Of a DNA stretch of 64,000 bases, positions 38,847 through 47,918 are shown piece after piece (the first letter of the stretch is position 1; every line of letters begins with the position of its first letter). Under the pieces are notes generated by a model. That model saw only the letters and a list, made by a program, of their open reading frames with translations. It searched no databases and was not told the DNA's origin. The DNA lies in the NCBI RefSeq assembly GCF_032271945.1, contig NZ_CP130319.1, positions 3,243,001 to 3,307,000 on the forward strand, written 5' to 3'. Source of the DNA: Paenibacillus sp. MBLB1832 (GTDB taxonomy: Bacteria > Bacillota > Bacilli > Paenibacillales > NBRC-103111). The position numbers were made by a program, and so were the translations under genes.

Positions 38847-39626
38847 TTACTGCCATGTCATGAGGCCCATGTACCACGTCATTAAGGGATCACCAAAGCA
38901 AAAACAGACTAAACCAGCGACTGCGATGAACGGACCGTAAGGTAGAGGTGATCGCCGATCCATCTTACCTGAGGCAATAAGTGCTAACCCGATGACGCTT
39001 CCAAGCAGCGCCGACAAAAAGATACACAGCAGCACGAGTTTGATTCCCATAACCAGTCCAACTAAAGCCATCAAACGTATGTCACCAAAGCCCATGGCTG
39101 GCTTCCCCATCCAGGTTGCCACGAGGGACACACTGATGAGAATCCCACCGCCTAGCACGAAAGCAATCGCATAGTGCCACAGAGGCAGCGGATGTATGAA
39201 CAAACGCAAGCCTGTAAACAACAGCATGGCTGGGTAAATAATTTTGTTTGGCAACAGCATATAGGCTAAGTCGCTGACCGTTAAGATGAGAAGCACGGAC
39301 ACTAGCGGGTACGCGATCCAAAGCTCATCTGTGCTGACCAGGAAGGGAAGACTCGCGAACAAGAGTCCGCCAGCCAATTCTCCTACAAGGTACACGGGAG
39401 AAATCGGCGTGCTGCAACTGTGACATATCCCTCTTCGGATGAACCATCCTAGAATCGGTAGTAAGTCAATTGCATTCAACTGCCGCCCGCAGTTTCCACA
39501 GCTGGACCGCGGGGCAACGACCGATATTCCTTTCGGCACGCGAAGCCCCACCACATTAAAGAATGAACCGAACAGAGCTCCCACTATAAATAAAACGATT
39601 GTGTAACTCCATGCTTCCCATCCCAT
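38847..39626 (-). CDS. pilD: Prepilin peptidase / N-methyltransferase
   Basis: Integral membrane aspartyl protease that cleaves the prepilin leader and methylates the new N-terminus. The N-terminal cytoplasmic loop has two C-x2-C pairs (CGNC and CHSC). The catalytic Asp residues are in TVSDLAYMLLPNKII and the G-x-G-D motif MGFGDIRL. Eight hydrophobic segments, 259 residues. A GAGGAGGG site precedes the ATG. Its substrates would be the four prepilins of the same operon. Confidence 0.95.
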   Translation of the reverse strand: MGWEAWSYTIVLFIVGALFGSFFNVVGLRVPKGISVVAPRSSCGNCGRQLNAIDLLPILGWFIRRGICHSCSTPISPVYLVGELAGGLLFASLPFLVSTDELWIAYPLVSVLLILTVSDLAYMLLPNKIIYPAMLLFTGLRLFIHPLPLWHYAIAFVLGGGILISVSLVATWMGKPAMGFGDIRLMALVGLVMGIKLVLLCIFLSALLGSVIGLALIASGKMDRRSPLPYGPFIAVAGLVCFCFGDPLMTWYMGLMTWQ

Positions 39627-39671
39627 CGTAAAACCCTCCTCATGATGACTACTTTCGTTCCTGCAAATCGA

Positions 39672-41261
39672 TTAGAAATCAGCTTTTTTCGAATATTCTC
39701 GTGTTTGCACCGGTGCTGGAGCCGTTCCAAGCTGCACTTGCAACCATGCGGCCAATTGATTAAAGCTCTCAATGGTCATCATAACTGTCTGCTTCTGACC
39801 ATTCACTCCGCCCATCTCGATTTCAATACGATTCTCGGCTTCTGTACATTTGACCAAATATTGTGTCATATCTCCGTTCAATTCCTCGTTCCAGTTACAC
39901 ATATAGCTGCTGATGAAATTTTTCATTGGTCCATTCCCCCTGAATAAATTGATGATCTTACCGCCATTCACAGCCTTAAAACTTCCTCTGTTCATGTCAA
40001 CCATTTCTTGAGGCTTAGCCGTGTTGACGACTACTTGTTCCTGAACCTCAGGGCTCTCACTGATCATCGCTTTACTTTCATCTTCTGTAGATTCTAAAGC
40101 TGCCATCTCCATAGTAAGATCGTTCAGTTCATCCAAACTAATCGCTGGGGAGCTTTGCTCTGCGACTACATCAATCACTTCAGCGATTTGATCTTGTTGT
40201 TCAAGTTGATCCAACGCGTGGACTTCACTAACCTCTTCAACTTGCTGATTCTCTGCTCCCACAGCAACCTCTTTCCATTCTTTGTCCAGATCGCCTTGCA
40301 TCATCGCAGCCAATCGTTCCATTTCCAGTAGACGTTCGAATTCGCGTTGAAACTCCAGTTCTTCGTCTGATTTGCTCACATCAGATGCTGCGGGAGCTGC
40401 CTCGTCGATAGCTTCCACAACACTCGGCATTTCAGTCATTGCTTCGTCTATCGATTCCGCCTCGTTCGATTCCGTCTCGTTCGATTGGGATATTGCAAGA
40501 AATTGCGATTGCTCTTCTTTCTCTTTGGACTCCGCCACTTCGGCGAATGCCAACAAGACCTCGAGCGCATTAACAACTTGTGATTGCGGCTGTTTTACAG
40601 GAGCTTTCTTCTCTTCTATAACAGGAGCTGCGAACTCGACTACACTCTGTTCTCCCATCTCTGGTGTACCGACTTCTTCTTGAGCGGATGAATCAACCAC
40701 TTCCTGCGAGACGATTGGTTCCTGTGTGGATTCCTCTATGTGCACAGTCTCTACCTTGTCTTCAACAGGTAAAGATTCCGTTACACTCGCTTGAACAGTC
40801 AACTCATCCTTCTGGGTCAGGAAATCTTCCAACTCTGAATCCTCAAAAGAGGGTTCCAGCGGCTGCATATCGGTAGGAATTAAATGGCCAATGACGCGTG
40901 GTACGCCATATTTGCGCACGATTTCATTCACGCGATTCGGTTTAAATGGTTTCATGACATACCCATTTGCACCTGCTTTCAGCGCATCCGAGATCAGATC
41001 CTGCTGGCTCATGGCCGAGCAAATCAACACGACAGCTGACGGATTAATGACACGAATAGCTTTCATGGCTTCGATTCCGTCCATTTCCGGCATCGTAATA
41101 TCCATGAGCACGATATCCGGTTGAAGCTCCTCATACTTCTGAACGGCTTGTCTGCCGTTCTCAGCTTCCCCAACCACCTCGTGACCATATTGCTTCAAAA
41201 TATCCGTCAACATTTTCCGCATAAATTTCGTATCATCTACAACCAGGATTTGGAATGACAT
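39672..41261 (-). CDS. CheY-like receiver with long acidic tail and unknown C-terminal domain
   Basis: 529 residues. Residues 1-120 are a complete receiver domain: D9-D10, phosphorylation site D54 (VLMDITMPEMDG), S82 and K104. Residues ~130-430 are low-complexity and very rich in Glu, Gln, Ser, Val and Ala, probably disordered. The last ~90 residues (from about FRGNGPMKNFISSY) form a compact alpha/beta segment I do not recognise. There is no DNA-binding or enzyme output domain. Encoded between the minor prepilins and pilD, it probably couples a two-component or chemosensory signal to pilus function. Confidence 0.88.
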   Translation of the reverse strand: MSFQILVVDDTKFMRKMLTDILKQYGHEVVGEAENGRQAVQKYEELQPDIVLMDITMPEMDGIEAMKAIRVINPSAVVLICSAMSQQDLISDALKAGANGYVMKPFKPNRVNEIVRKYGVPRVIGHLIPTDMQPLEPSFEDSELEDFLTQKDELTVQASVTESLPVEDKVETVHIEESTQEPIVSQEVVDSSAQEEVGTPEMGEQSVVEFAAPVIEEKKAPVKQPQSQVVNALEVLLAFAEVAESKEKEEQSQFLAISQSNETESNEAESIDEAMTEMPSVVEAIDEAAPAASDVSKSDEELEFQREFERLLEMERLAAMMQGDLDKEWKEVAVGAENQQVEEVSEVHALDQLEQQDQIAEVIDVVAEQSSPAISLDELNDLTMEMAALESTEDESKAMISESPEVQEQVVVNTAKPQEMVDMNRGSFKAVNGGKIINLFRGNGPMKNFISSYMCNWNEELNGDMTQYLVKCTEAENRIEIEMGGVNGQKQTVMMTIESFNQLAAWLQVQLGTAPAPVQTREYSKKADF

Positions 41262-41296
41262 AGAATGGACCTCCTTCCAGAATGGTTACGCTGTCT

Positions 41297-43186
41297 TCAC
41301 TTGATGTATTGAACATTTTTCACAAATACGTTGAACTGATCCGTTGTTGGAATTCCATCCGGTGGTGAGTCATATAAATTGTCATCATAGAAAATTTGCA
41401 ACCTAGACGGCTTCGTATTGTTCAACTGCACTTCTGGGACGTCTTTATTCCAATTCGCGGCTCCTTGATAGCGAGCAACAGCGCTTCCGCCGCCTGATGT
41501 CAAATCTCCTCGCACAGCGTTAAGCTCAACACCTCCTGCTCCGCCATGGATCCCGCCTTTCAATGTTAGCTTTGACATAACCCCATAAAGGCGAATCCCT
41601 TGCTTCGTATAGAAGAAAGCGCGTACATCTTCATCACCAGCATTAGTACTATTTCCTAGTACGATCTCACCTGAAGCGACCACTATTAGCGGGGTTTGGG
41701 AGGAACTTGTAACCCCTTGGTTTTCCTTATTAATCGACGTCATCTGTTTTAACTCTACGTTGCCATCTACATAAACTGTACCTTGCAACCACACATTGCC
41801 TACAATTTTCAAATCACCTTTAATGTACATCGTGCCATGTGGAAAGCGAAAACCGTTATTCAAGGTCACATTGCCATCCACAGCTACAAACTTACCAGGT
41901 TCGACCGAAAGTTCTCCACGAAGATCAGCTGCTACAAGGTTGGGGTCGGACGACTTCACATACAGTGAGCCATTACCTAGGGTCAGCTTTGAGGATGAAC
42001 TATCCATCGTAAGAACACCGTTATTTACGAACACATCGGCTTCATTCGCTGCGGACGCTCCATCCTTAACGTTCACCCCGCCTTGCACAGTAATCCATTG
42101 ATCGTTGTACAGCGTACTTTTGGTCAAATCGGAAAAAAGCGGAACTTCTAGCAACGTCGGATCAGGCTCTTTATAACCGCCTAAAGCGGCTAATTTCGCC
42201 GAAAGTTCTGTCACCGTTTTATTCGACACATACCTCTGCACATCGACATCCACGTCAGCATCCAGGGTAGGATCTTCTAAAGGAAAGGTTTGTGGTGCAA
42301 AATAGGAAGGCTGAACAATTTCACTCGTACTTGAGATTGGAGGAAATTCTGTCACTCCGTCGGACTGGGTTAAGTTAAACTTGCCTGGCGCAACGCCATC
42401 CACATCACCATTCACCCGGATGAATCCGCGAATCGCAGGTAAACCTGTTTGAATCCCATATTTACTTCGATTCGTCCCGCTCGTCGCTCCCGTAAATAGC
42501 GCTTCATCCCGAAGATGAAGATGATTAGCCACATAGAGATCACCGACGATGGAAGGTGTACCATTGAGCACCAAATCTCCGCCTGAAGAAACAGGATAAC
42601 GAAATACAGGGTTAATCGTACTGACGTAAACGGTCATCTGCTTTGTTACGATTTTGGAGGGACTATCTCCCAAAAAGCCTCGCGAAGTGACGATGAATTT
42701 GCGAACATAAGGTGAATCCGGTGTTGTTACTGGCTTTATTTTCGGCGATTCAGGGTTCGTCGATTTCGGTAAAATCAAGTCCACTTGATAGCTTCCTTTA
42801 TTCGCCGCTATGACTTCCCCATCCTTATCTTTGGGATTGTCGGGATCGCCGACATTTTTATCGATAAACGATAAAATTTGTGCGAGTTGATTGTCCACAT
42901 TGCGGACACGGCTGCGATAATTCGTACCGCCTAATGATTCTCCATTAGCAACCGCTCGGCGTATTTGTGCAAGTGTTTCATCCAAGCCTTTCTGCGCAAT
43001 CGCCTCTGCCTGCACTTTGGACTCTGTCGTTGCAGCTTGAATAGCTCCTCCACGCAATACGCCCATGAGGATAAGCCCCATCATGGTCATTAAGACGACG
43101 GCCAGCAGCGCAATCACGAGTGCTGAGCCTTCTTCATTGTGGGGCCTCGGTTGGAGGCCCTTGTTGTCTTCATTCTCGGAGTTCAA
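41297..43186 (-). CDS. Large minor prepilin, PilX/GspK-like N-terminus, with beta-rich passenger
   Basis: 629 residues. The N-terminus carries a prepilin-like site, N-E-E-G before SALVIALLAVVLMTMMGL, but position +5 is Ile instead of the usual Glu, as in GspK-type tip pseudopilins. The central and C-terminal part (about 330-560) has short beta-strand repeats such as GNGSLYV, VDGNVTL, GDLKIVGNV and GTVYVDGNVEL, suggesting a beta-helix-like passenger. The start is TTG, 6 nt after GGAGGAGG. Encoded 26 nt after the PilW-like gene. A role at the pilus tip is inferred. Confidence 0.82.
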   Translation of the reverse strand: MNSENEDNKGLQPRPHNEEGSALVIALLAVVLMTMMGLILMGVLRGGAIQAATTESKVQAEAIAQKGLDETLAQIRRAVANGESLGGTNYRSRVRNVDNQLAQILSFIDKNVGDPDNPKDKDGEVIAANKGSYQVDLILPKSTNPESPKIKPVTTPDSPYVRKFIVTSRGFLGDSPSKIVTKQMTVYVSTINPVFRYPVSSGGDLVLNGTPSIVGDLYVANHLHLRDEALFTGATSGTNRSKYGIQTGLPAIRGFIRVNGDVDGVAPGKFNLTQSDGVTEFPPISSTSEIVQPSYFAPQTFPLEDPTLDADVDVDVQRYVSNKTVTELSAKLAALGGYKEPDPTLLEVPLFSDLTKSTLYNDQWITVQGGVNVKDGASAANEADVFVNNGVLTMDSSSSKLTLGNGSLYVKSSDPNLVAADLRGELSVEPGKFVAVDGNVTLNNGFRFPHGTMYIKGDLKIVGNVWLQGTVYVDGNVELKQMTSINKENQGVTSSSQTPLIVVASGEIVLGNSTNAGDEDVRAFFYTKQGIRLYGVMSKLTLKGGIHGGAGGVELNAVRGDLTSGGGSAVARYQGAANWNKDVPEVQLNNTKPSRLQIFYDDNLYDSPPDGIPTTDQFNVFVKNVQYIK

Positions 43187-43212
43187 ACAGTTCCTCCTCC
43201 AATCGGTACCAT

Positions 43213-43752
43213 TTAATCATTGCGGAACAATGGAATTTGCGAATTGATAACAAGCTTTGGACTATCAGCCTGTTTATATTGGTCTGCGTTACTTCTTGCA
43301 TATTCGAGTGTCACTTGTACGCGGTCATGATTTTCACTTGCTTCACTTAAACTGCCAGCGCGAATTGTAAATTTGTTGCCAAGCTGAAAAACATCTTTCA
43401 CAACGTTGCTGCCAGCCTGCCTCACTTCGATTTTCCCACCGCCAGTGACAGATGGAAAAATCTCCATTTCATATAAATCGATATACGATCTGGGATCATC
43501 GGAGCGCTTCGCATAGCGGATAATCTTTTTATCCGTCCCTTCATCCTGCACATAGATCGCTTCTTTTAACTCTGAAATGATCTGACTGTAAATACCGTCA
43601 CCTTGATTACGCATCTGGGTTTCCATCGTGACGCGCTTATACATCGACACGCCCATGAGCATAAATGAATACAGGATGGAGGCTACCATACCGAAGATCA
43701 GTAAGGCAGCCAGGATCTCGATTAACGTCATCCCTTTCTCATTGCGTTCCAT
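43213..43752 (-). CDS. PilW-like minor prepilin
   Basis: 179 residues with the class III prepilin site N-E-K-G before MTLIEILAALLIFGMVASIL: Gly at -1, Glu at +5 and a ~20-residue hydrophobic helix. A mostly beta C-terminal domain follows, with YAKRSDDPRSYIDLYEMEI in the middle. AAAGGTGG precedes the ATG. It lies 6 nt after the PilV-like gene, in the usual minor-pilin gene group. Confidence 0.88.
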   Translation of the reverse strand: MERNEKGMTLIEILAALLIFGMVASILYSFMLMGVSMYKRVTMETQMRNQGDGIYSQIISELKEAIYVQDEGTDKKIIRYAKRSDDPRSYIDLYEMEIFPSVTGGGKIEVRQAGSNVVKDVFQLGNKFTIRAGSLSEASENHDRVQVTLEYARSNADQYKQADSPKLVINSQIPLFRND

Positions 43753-43758
43753 GCGAGG

Positions 43759-44289
43759 TTACCACCTTTTAATAAGATACGTATCCAGCGTTGTTGATAG
43801 CTTTGCGCTAGGCGGATCAAGAGAATCCTGCCCTGACCAGTACACAGTAATCAGCATTTGCGCTAAATACGCGTCAGAATCAACGCGAAACGGATCAGCT
43901 GATTCCCATCGGGAAGAGCTCTTATCGAGCTCCACCAGATAGTGATACAGGGTGCCATTAATTTCCGTTGGCGCGAGCTTACCTTTCATAATGTCAGACC
44001 CATTACTAGACAGATCTCCTGTAAACTTGGGAGAACTGGCTAATTGAGAGGCAATCGCCTCATCGTATCCCGACTTGAATGTATCGCGCAGCTCTGCAGC
44101 TTTCAGACGGGCTAGGTTCGCACCGATGATTTTACGGCTTTCTTGTGCCGATTTATCAACGGCTGATGTAAAGTACCCCATCAACGTCACGCTAATGATC
44201 GACATAATCGTCACGGCAATTAAGATTTCCACAAGTGACATTCCGTCTTCGTTCATCTTCGCATGCATCAAGCGTTTATTGCGGCGCAC
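43759..44289 (-). CDS. PilV-like minor prepilin
   Basis: 176 residues. A short basic leader is followed by N-E-D-G before MSLVEILIAVTIMSIISVTL, with Glu at +5. The domain after the helix is small and mixed alpha/beta. GTG start after GAGGAGG. It is first of the three adjacent minor prepilin genes, which together with the PilX-like protein likely form the initiation or tip complex of the pilus. Confidence 0.88.
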   Translation of the reverse strand: MRRNKRLMHAKMNEDGMSLVEILIAVTIMSIISVTLMGYFTSAVDKSAQESRKIIGANLARLKAAELRDTFKSGYDEAIASQLASSPKFTGDLSSNGSDIMKGKLAPTEINGTLYHYLVELDKSSSRWESADPFRVDSDAYLAQMLITVYWSGQDSLDPPSAKLSTTLDTYLIKRW

Positions 44290-44326
44290 TGTAAGTCCTC
44301 CTCATTACCTTAGCGATTTCTAACTG

Positions 44327-46702
44327 TTAATTGTTGTACTGTTCGGTATCGAACTGAATTACCAGTGGTTCTTGAACCTTCTCGATGTTCGAACTGTCAA
44401 CAAGCTTTAGAAACACATAGTACGTTCCGCTTGTCGTATTCGTCTTGGTCGTAACCGTTAAACGTTTGGACGCCAGCTGCTTCCACTCTCCTGCTTCAGG
44501 TGCTGTCGCGGATTGCTTGATGACGTAATACATGCCTTTTAAGGTGAATCCTTTTTCCGTGTGATTGCCAAATGTACGATCCGTTACAGGAAGTTTCTCA
44601 TCGGTCACGATGACGCTTACTGGTTTATCGGAAATATCGCCTGCTGCATAGTTTACACCTTTCAGCACCGCCGACGGCCCTGGATTGACAACGAAATATT
44701 CTGGCGAATTCGCTGTAGAGGTTGTGCCTCCCATGGAGGTGGCTTCCAATTGTATTTGATGCCAGCCTGCACGTTTGTCTGCCGTTTCAAAACCAACGAC
44801 ATCACTGAGTCGGAACGCATAAGTATTTCCGCTTTTCTTCATCTTCGGAGAGGAGGAAGAAATGGAAATCGTTTTATTATCGAACCAAACTTTCACACTC
44901 GTCACAGGACTTAAATTGTCCGTTGCCGTTACATAAATAATGCCGTCATCCGTCGGATTCTCGATCGACTTGCTCCAACTCACCATTGGCCCCGTGCTAT
45001 CTAAGGAAACATTTCCTGTTGCCACGGCTCCAGCGATTGGAATGGATGTGCTGCCGCTGATCGCATAAGTGAATGCGCGTGTTTGGAAATTCACGCTATT
45101 CCCATCGGGAATCGTTGCACCTTGTTCCGTTTGTGTCGTCCAATTGCCATCATTCACAGCATTCTCATAGCCTGCGATGTAACTGGTACTGAAATCATCA
45201 TTCGCATAAACGGCGCTGCTTGGCAGTTGATTGGTGGATCCCGCTATGGATCGAATCGTACCAGGACCCATATGCCAGCCTGTGGTCGTTATCGACTTTC
45301 CATTGCCGTCAACAAGCTCATAGCTCGCAGGTGCTGACGGTTTCAAATCCCATTGCTCGCTCGTTCCGTCAGTATAATAAATCCGAACGACCGAATGATC
45401 TGTATCGACAAATCGAATATCCGATACGGCAACGCTTTTGTTTTTAATCGTCCACTGCTTCTGCTTATCACGGTTGCGCAGTCGCTGAACTTCACCGATA
45501 CTATTGCCGATATACACATTGCCGTATTTATCTACGATTCGAATGCTGACAGAGAGCTGTGTATTGAAACTAATATTGAACTGCCGATTCGCATTACACG
45601 CATCGCGATACGTCACTTTGGCATCCTGCAACGGATAATCCCCAGCTGCTGTATCTGGAATAACTTTGATCGACAAATCGATTGTATCTTGCACATACGG
45701 GAAATCAATATTGCCCACGTTGACAACCACTTCATGTGTCGCCGTATCATAACTGACATTTGAGGCATTCTCGCCTGGCGCCAAGATGAAACCAGAAGGA
45801 ATTGGTTGACGAAGTGTCACGTTCTTGAGTTGAGCGGGTGCTTCAATCGTCTTCGCGATATTATCAAAAATCGAAGATAGCTGACTCGTTGAACTAGCTT
45901 GGTAAGCAGTACCTCCTGTTTTGGTCGCGATGTATTGAAGCAAATCCAAATCAATTTCGTCGGAACCTGGCGTTGCAAGCGCAATGGTGAACACCTTAAT
46001 GCCTAACCCCGCTAAGACATCCGCGTCTGCTCTAGCTGCGTTAGCTGCGCTGACGTCGCCGCTTTTTTGCTTATTGCCGTCGTTCTCATCGGTCCATACG
46101 GTCGCTTTTCCATCCGTTAGCAAAATAATTTGCTTAACTGGCTTCGTGCCAGACGCCGTTAGCATCGTTTTGGCTTTCGCTAAACCGTCATCAATATTTG
46201 TACTGCCGCCAGCAGAAAGCTTATTAATTTCATTTTGCACATTCGTATAATTCGTTGATAAATCAAGCACTTTGGTTGCCCCAGAACTAAACTTGATAAG
46301 CCCGAGTCGATCCCCCATGTTCACGGTTTTGAACTTGTTCGTTAACGTCGCAGAAGCACTCTTCAAGATATCAATCCGAATCGGTGTTTGGCTGTTATTC
46401 TTGTCCATATGGTAATCCATACTCCCTGAAACGTCGGCGACAAAGGCGATGTCTACCGGATCACGGGTTTGGGTTACCGTATGGGTTCCATTCGGGTCCA
46501 AGGTGTAATTAATCGTCACGAGCTGATTTCGTTCAACGCTCGTCACGGGCACGTTCCCAACTCCGCTAATCGCCAAGCAGCCATTATCGGTCTCCGCCCC
46601 ATAGACGGACGAAGTTCCCGCGAGGGAGGACGCTGAACTTGTCAGCAGCGCAGCTGCCAGCAAGATCGCACTTTTCTTTTTTAACTTAGGAAACCAATGC
46701 AT
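44327..46702 (-). CDS. Secreted von Willebrand factor A protein of the pilus operon
   Basis: 791 residues with a signal peptide (about 1-35). A VWA domain (about 85-295) has the complete MIDAS motif ADVSGSMD, GGSTNIDDGL and ILLTDGKATVW, so it should bind a divalent cation and a protein or surface ligand. The rest is a chain of beta-sandwich modules (Ig-like: KVTYRDACN, then SKSIENPTDDGIIYVTATDN and the closing YVFLKLVDSSN). There is no LPXTG or SLH anchor. Its place between an SLH protein and the minor prepilins recalls PilY1, a VWA tip adhesin; that comparison is inference. Confidence 0.85.
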   Translation of the reverse strand: MHWFPKLKKKSAILLAAALLTSSASSLAGTSSVYGAETDNGCLAISGVGNVPVTSVERNQLVTINYTLDPNGTHTVTQTRDPVDIAFVADVSGSMDYHMDKNNSQTPIRIDILKSASATLTNKFKTVNMGDRLGLIKFSSGATKVLDLSTNYTNVQNEINKLSAGGSTNIDDGLAKAKTMLTASGTKPVKQIILLTDGKATVWTDENDGNKQKSGDVSAANAARADADVLAGLGIKVFTIALATPGSDEIDLDLLQYIATKTGGTAYQASSTSQLSSIFDNIAKTIEAPAQLKNVTLRQPIPSGFILAPGENASNVSYDTATHEVVVNVGNIDFPYVQDTIDLSIKVIPDTAAGDYPLQDAKVTYRDACNANRQFNISFNTQLSVSIRIVDKYGNVYIGNSIGEVQRLRNRDKQKQWTIKNKSVAVSDIRFVDTDHSVVRIYYTDGTSEQWDLKPSAPASYELVDGNGKSITTTGWHMGPGTIRSIAGSTNQLPSSAVYANDDFSTSYIAGYENAVNDGNWTTQTEQGATIPDGNSVNFQTRAFTYAISGSTSIPIAGAVATGNVSLDSTGPMVSWSKSIENPTDDGIIYVTATDNLSPVTSVKVWFDNKTISISSSSPKMKKSGNTYAFRLSDVVGFETADKRAGWHQIQLEATSMGGTTSTANSPEYFVVNPGPSAVLKGVNYAAGDISDKPVSVIVTDEKLPVTDRTFGNHTEKGFTLKGMYYVIKQSATAPEAGEWKQLASKRLTVTTKTNTTSGTYYVFLKLVDSSNIEKVQEPLVIQFDTEQYNN

Positions 46703-46718
46703 GTATTCGAACTCCTTC

Positions 46719-47918
46719 CTACAGTAAATGTATAATTCTTGAGATCACTTTGAACGCTTCTGCACGTGTCAACGAGCCTTGCGGCCGGAAAGAACCGTCC
46801 TCATACCCGCCGACGATACCTGCACGAATAACGTTGATCAGTGCTTCTTTATTCATATCTGGTAAGTTAGCTGTGTCTGTAAAATTTTGCGATCTTGGGG
46901 GAAGCGATACCTCATATTTCTGTAAAATCCGATCAACCAGCCCCACCATCTCGATGCGGGTAATGGGTAAATCCGGCGAAAATCGCATATCTGCAGGGCG
47001 TTGATCCAGCAAGCCAATGGCTTGTGCTGATGCGACCATCCCTTTTGACCAATGACTACCCATATCTTCATAACCCGTTACGGGTGTTTTGACGGGCTCA
47101 ATACCCAAGGCTTTAACAAGCAGTGTTACGAACTCCGCCTTCGAAAGCGTGCGGTTCGGGCGAATCGTTTGATCCTCATAGCCATCGATAATCGATTTTT
47201 GCATCAGATCTAGAATGTCTTCTTTCGCCCAGTGCGTTTCTGCATCCGTGGGCACCTTTGTCACTTTCGTTTGCTTCCACAAGCGTAATGTAGGAATTTT
47301 CTCTGGCATATCAGTGGATTTATTCACAGAACCAAGCGTTGTCGCAACTGCGCGATCGGAATCTTGGAAATGGATGCCGTAGACATTGACTAACCCTGTG
47401 GTGGTCACTTTCGCAACCCCATTAAGCTGAGCCTCCGCATCTGTAGGAATATTCGCCCAAGGGACTTTGCCCAGATAGGCCTTGACCCGATAGGATTCTT
47501 GAGTTGTGCTTTCAAAATAGTTGCGAGTCGTCTCTTCGACATCTGTTGCGTGAAAATCAAGTGCACCATCTGCGGTTACCCCAATTTCATCCCAAAATAC
47601 AAGCAAGTCATTGTAATCGCGTGCGATTGCGCCCGTCCAAATTTTGACATGCGCACCTGCTCCATCTACTTTGGTCACTACGGCAAAAGGTTCTTTAGAA
47701 ATAACCATGCCAACCTGCCAACCTGCTGGGGAAAGCTTCAACGAATCATACTGTGCGTTCCTCGCTTCATAATCGAGTCCAAGCAAATTAGTGAACGGGT
47801 TACTCGCTTGCACAATGCTAGGTTTGCTCGCAGATTCAGCACTAGCTAACATCGCGGTTGATGAGAGCATGGCTGCAACAAACAACGACGTTGCGAGTAG
47901 GTGTTTTCTTCTCTTCAT
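46719..47918 (-). CDS. SLH-domain surface protein of the pilus operon
   Basis: 399 residues: signal peptide (about 1-27), an N-terminal beta-rich domain of ~190 residues without recognised relatives, then three SLH modules at the C-terminus (about 225-270, 285-330, 340-399; examples THWAKEDI and GGYEDGSFRPQGSLTRAEAF). It should bind the cell wall outside the membrane. Its ATG directly follows the pilT stop, with GGAG upstream inside pilT, so it is translationally linked to the pilus machine. It may guide or anchor the pilus through the wall, which would stand in for the secretin of Gram-negative systems; this is inference. Confidence 0.87.
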   Translation of the reverse strand: MKRRKHLLATSLFVAAMLSSTAMLASAESASKPSIVQASNPFTNLLGLDYEARNAQYDSLKLSPAGWQVGMVISKEPFAVVTKVDGAGAHVKIWTGAIARDYNDLLVFWDEIGVTADGALDFHATDVEETTRNYFESTTQESYRVKAYLGKVPWANIPTDAEAQLNGVAKVTTTGLVNVYGIHFQDSDRAVATTLGSVNKSTDMPEKIPTLRLWKQTKVTKVPTDAETHWAKEDILDLMQKSIIDGYEDQTIRPNRTLSKAEFVTLLVKALGIEPVKTPVTGYEDMGSHWSKGMVASAQAIGLLDQRPADMRFSPDLPITRIEMVGLVDRILQKYEVSLPPRSQNFTDTANLPDMNKEALINVIRAGIVGGYEDGSFRPQGSLTRAEAFKVISRIIHLL

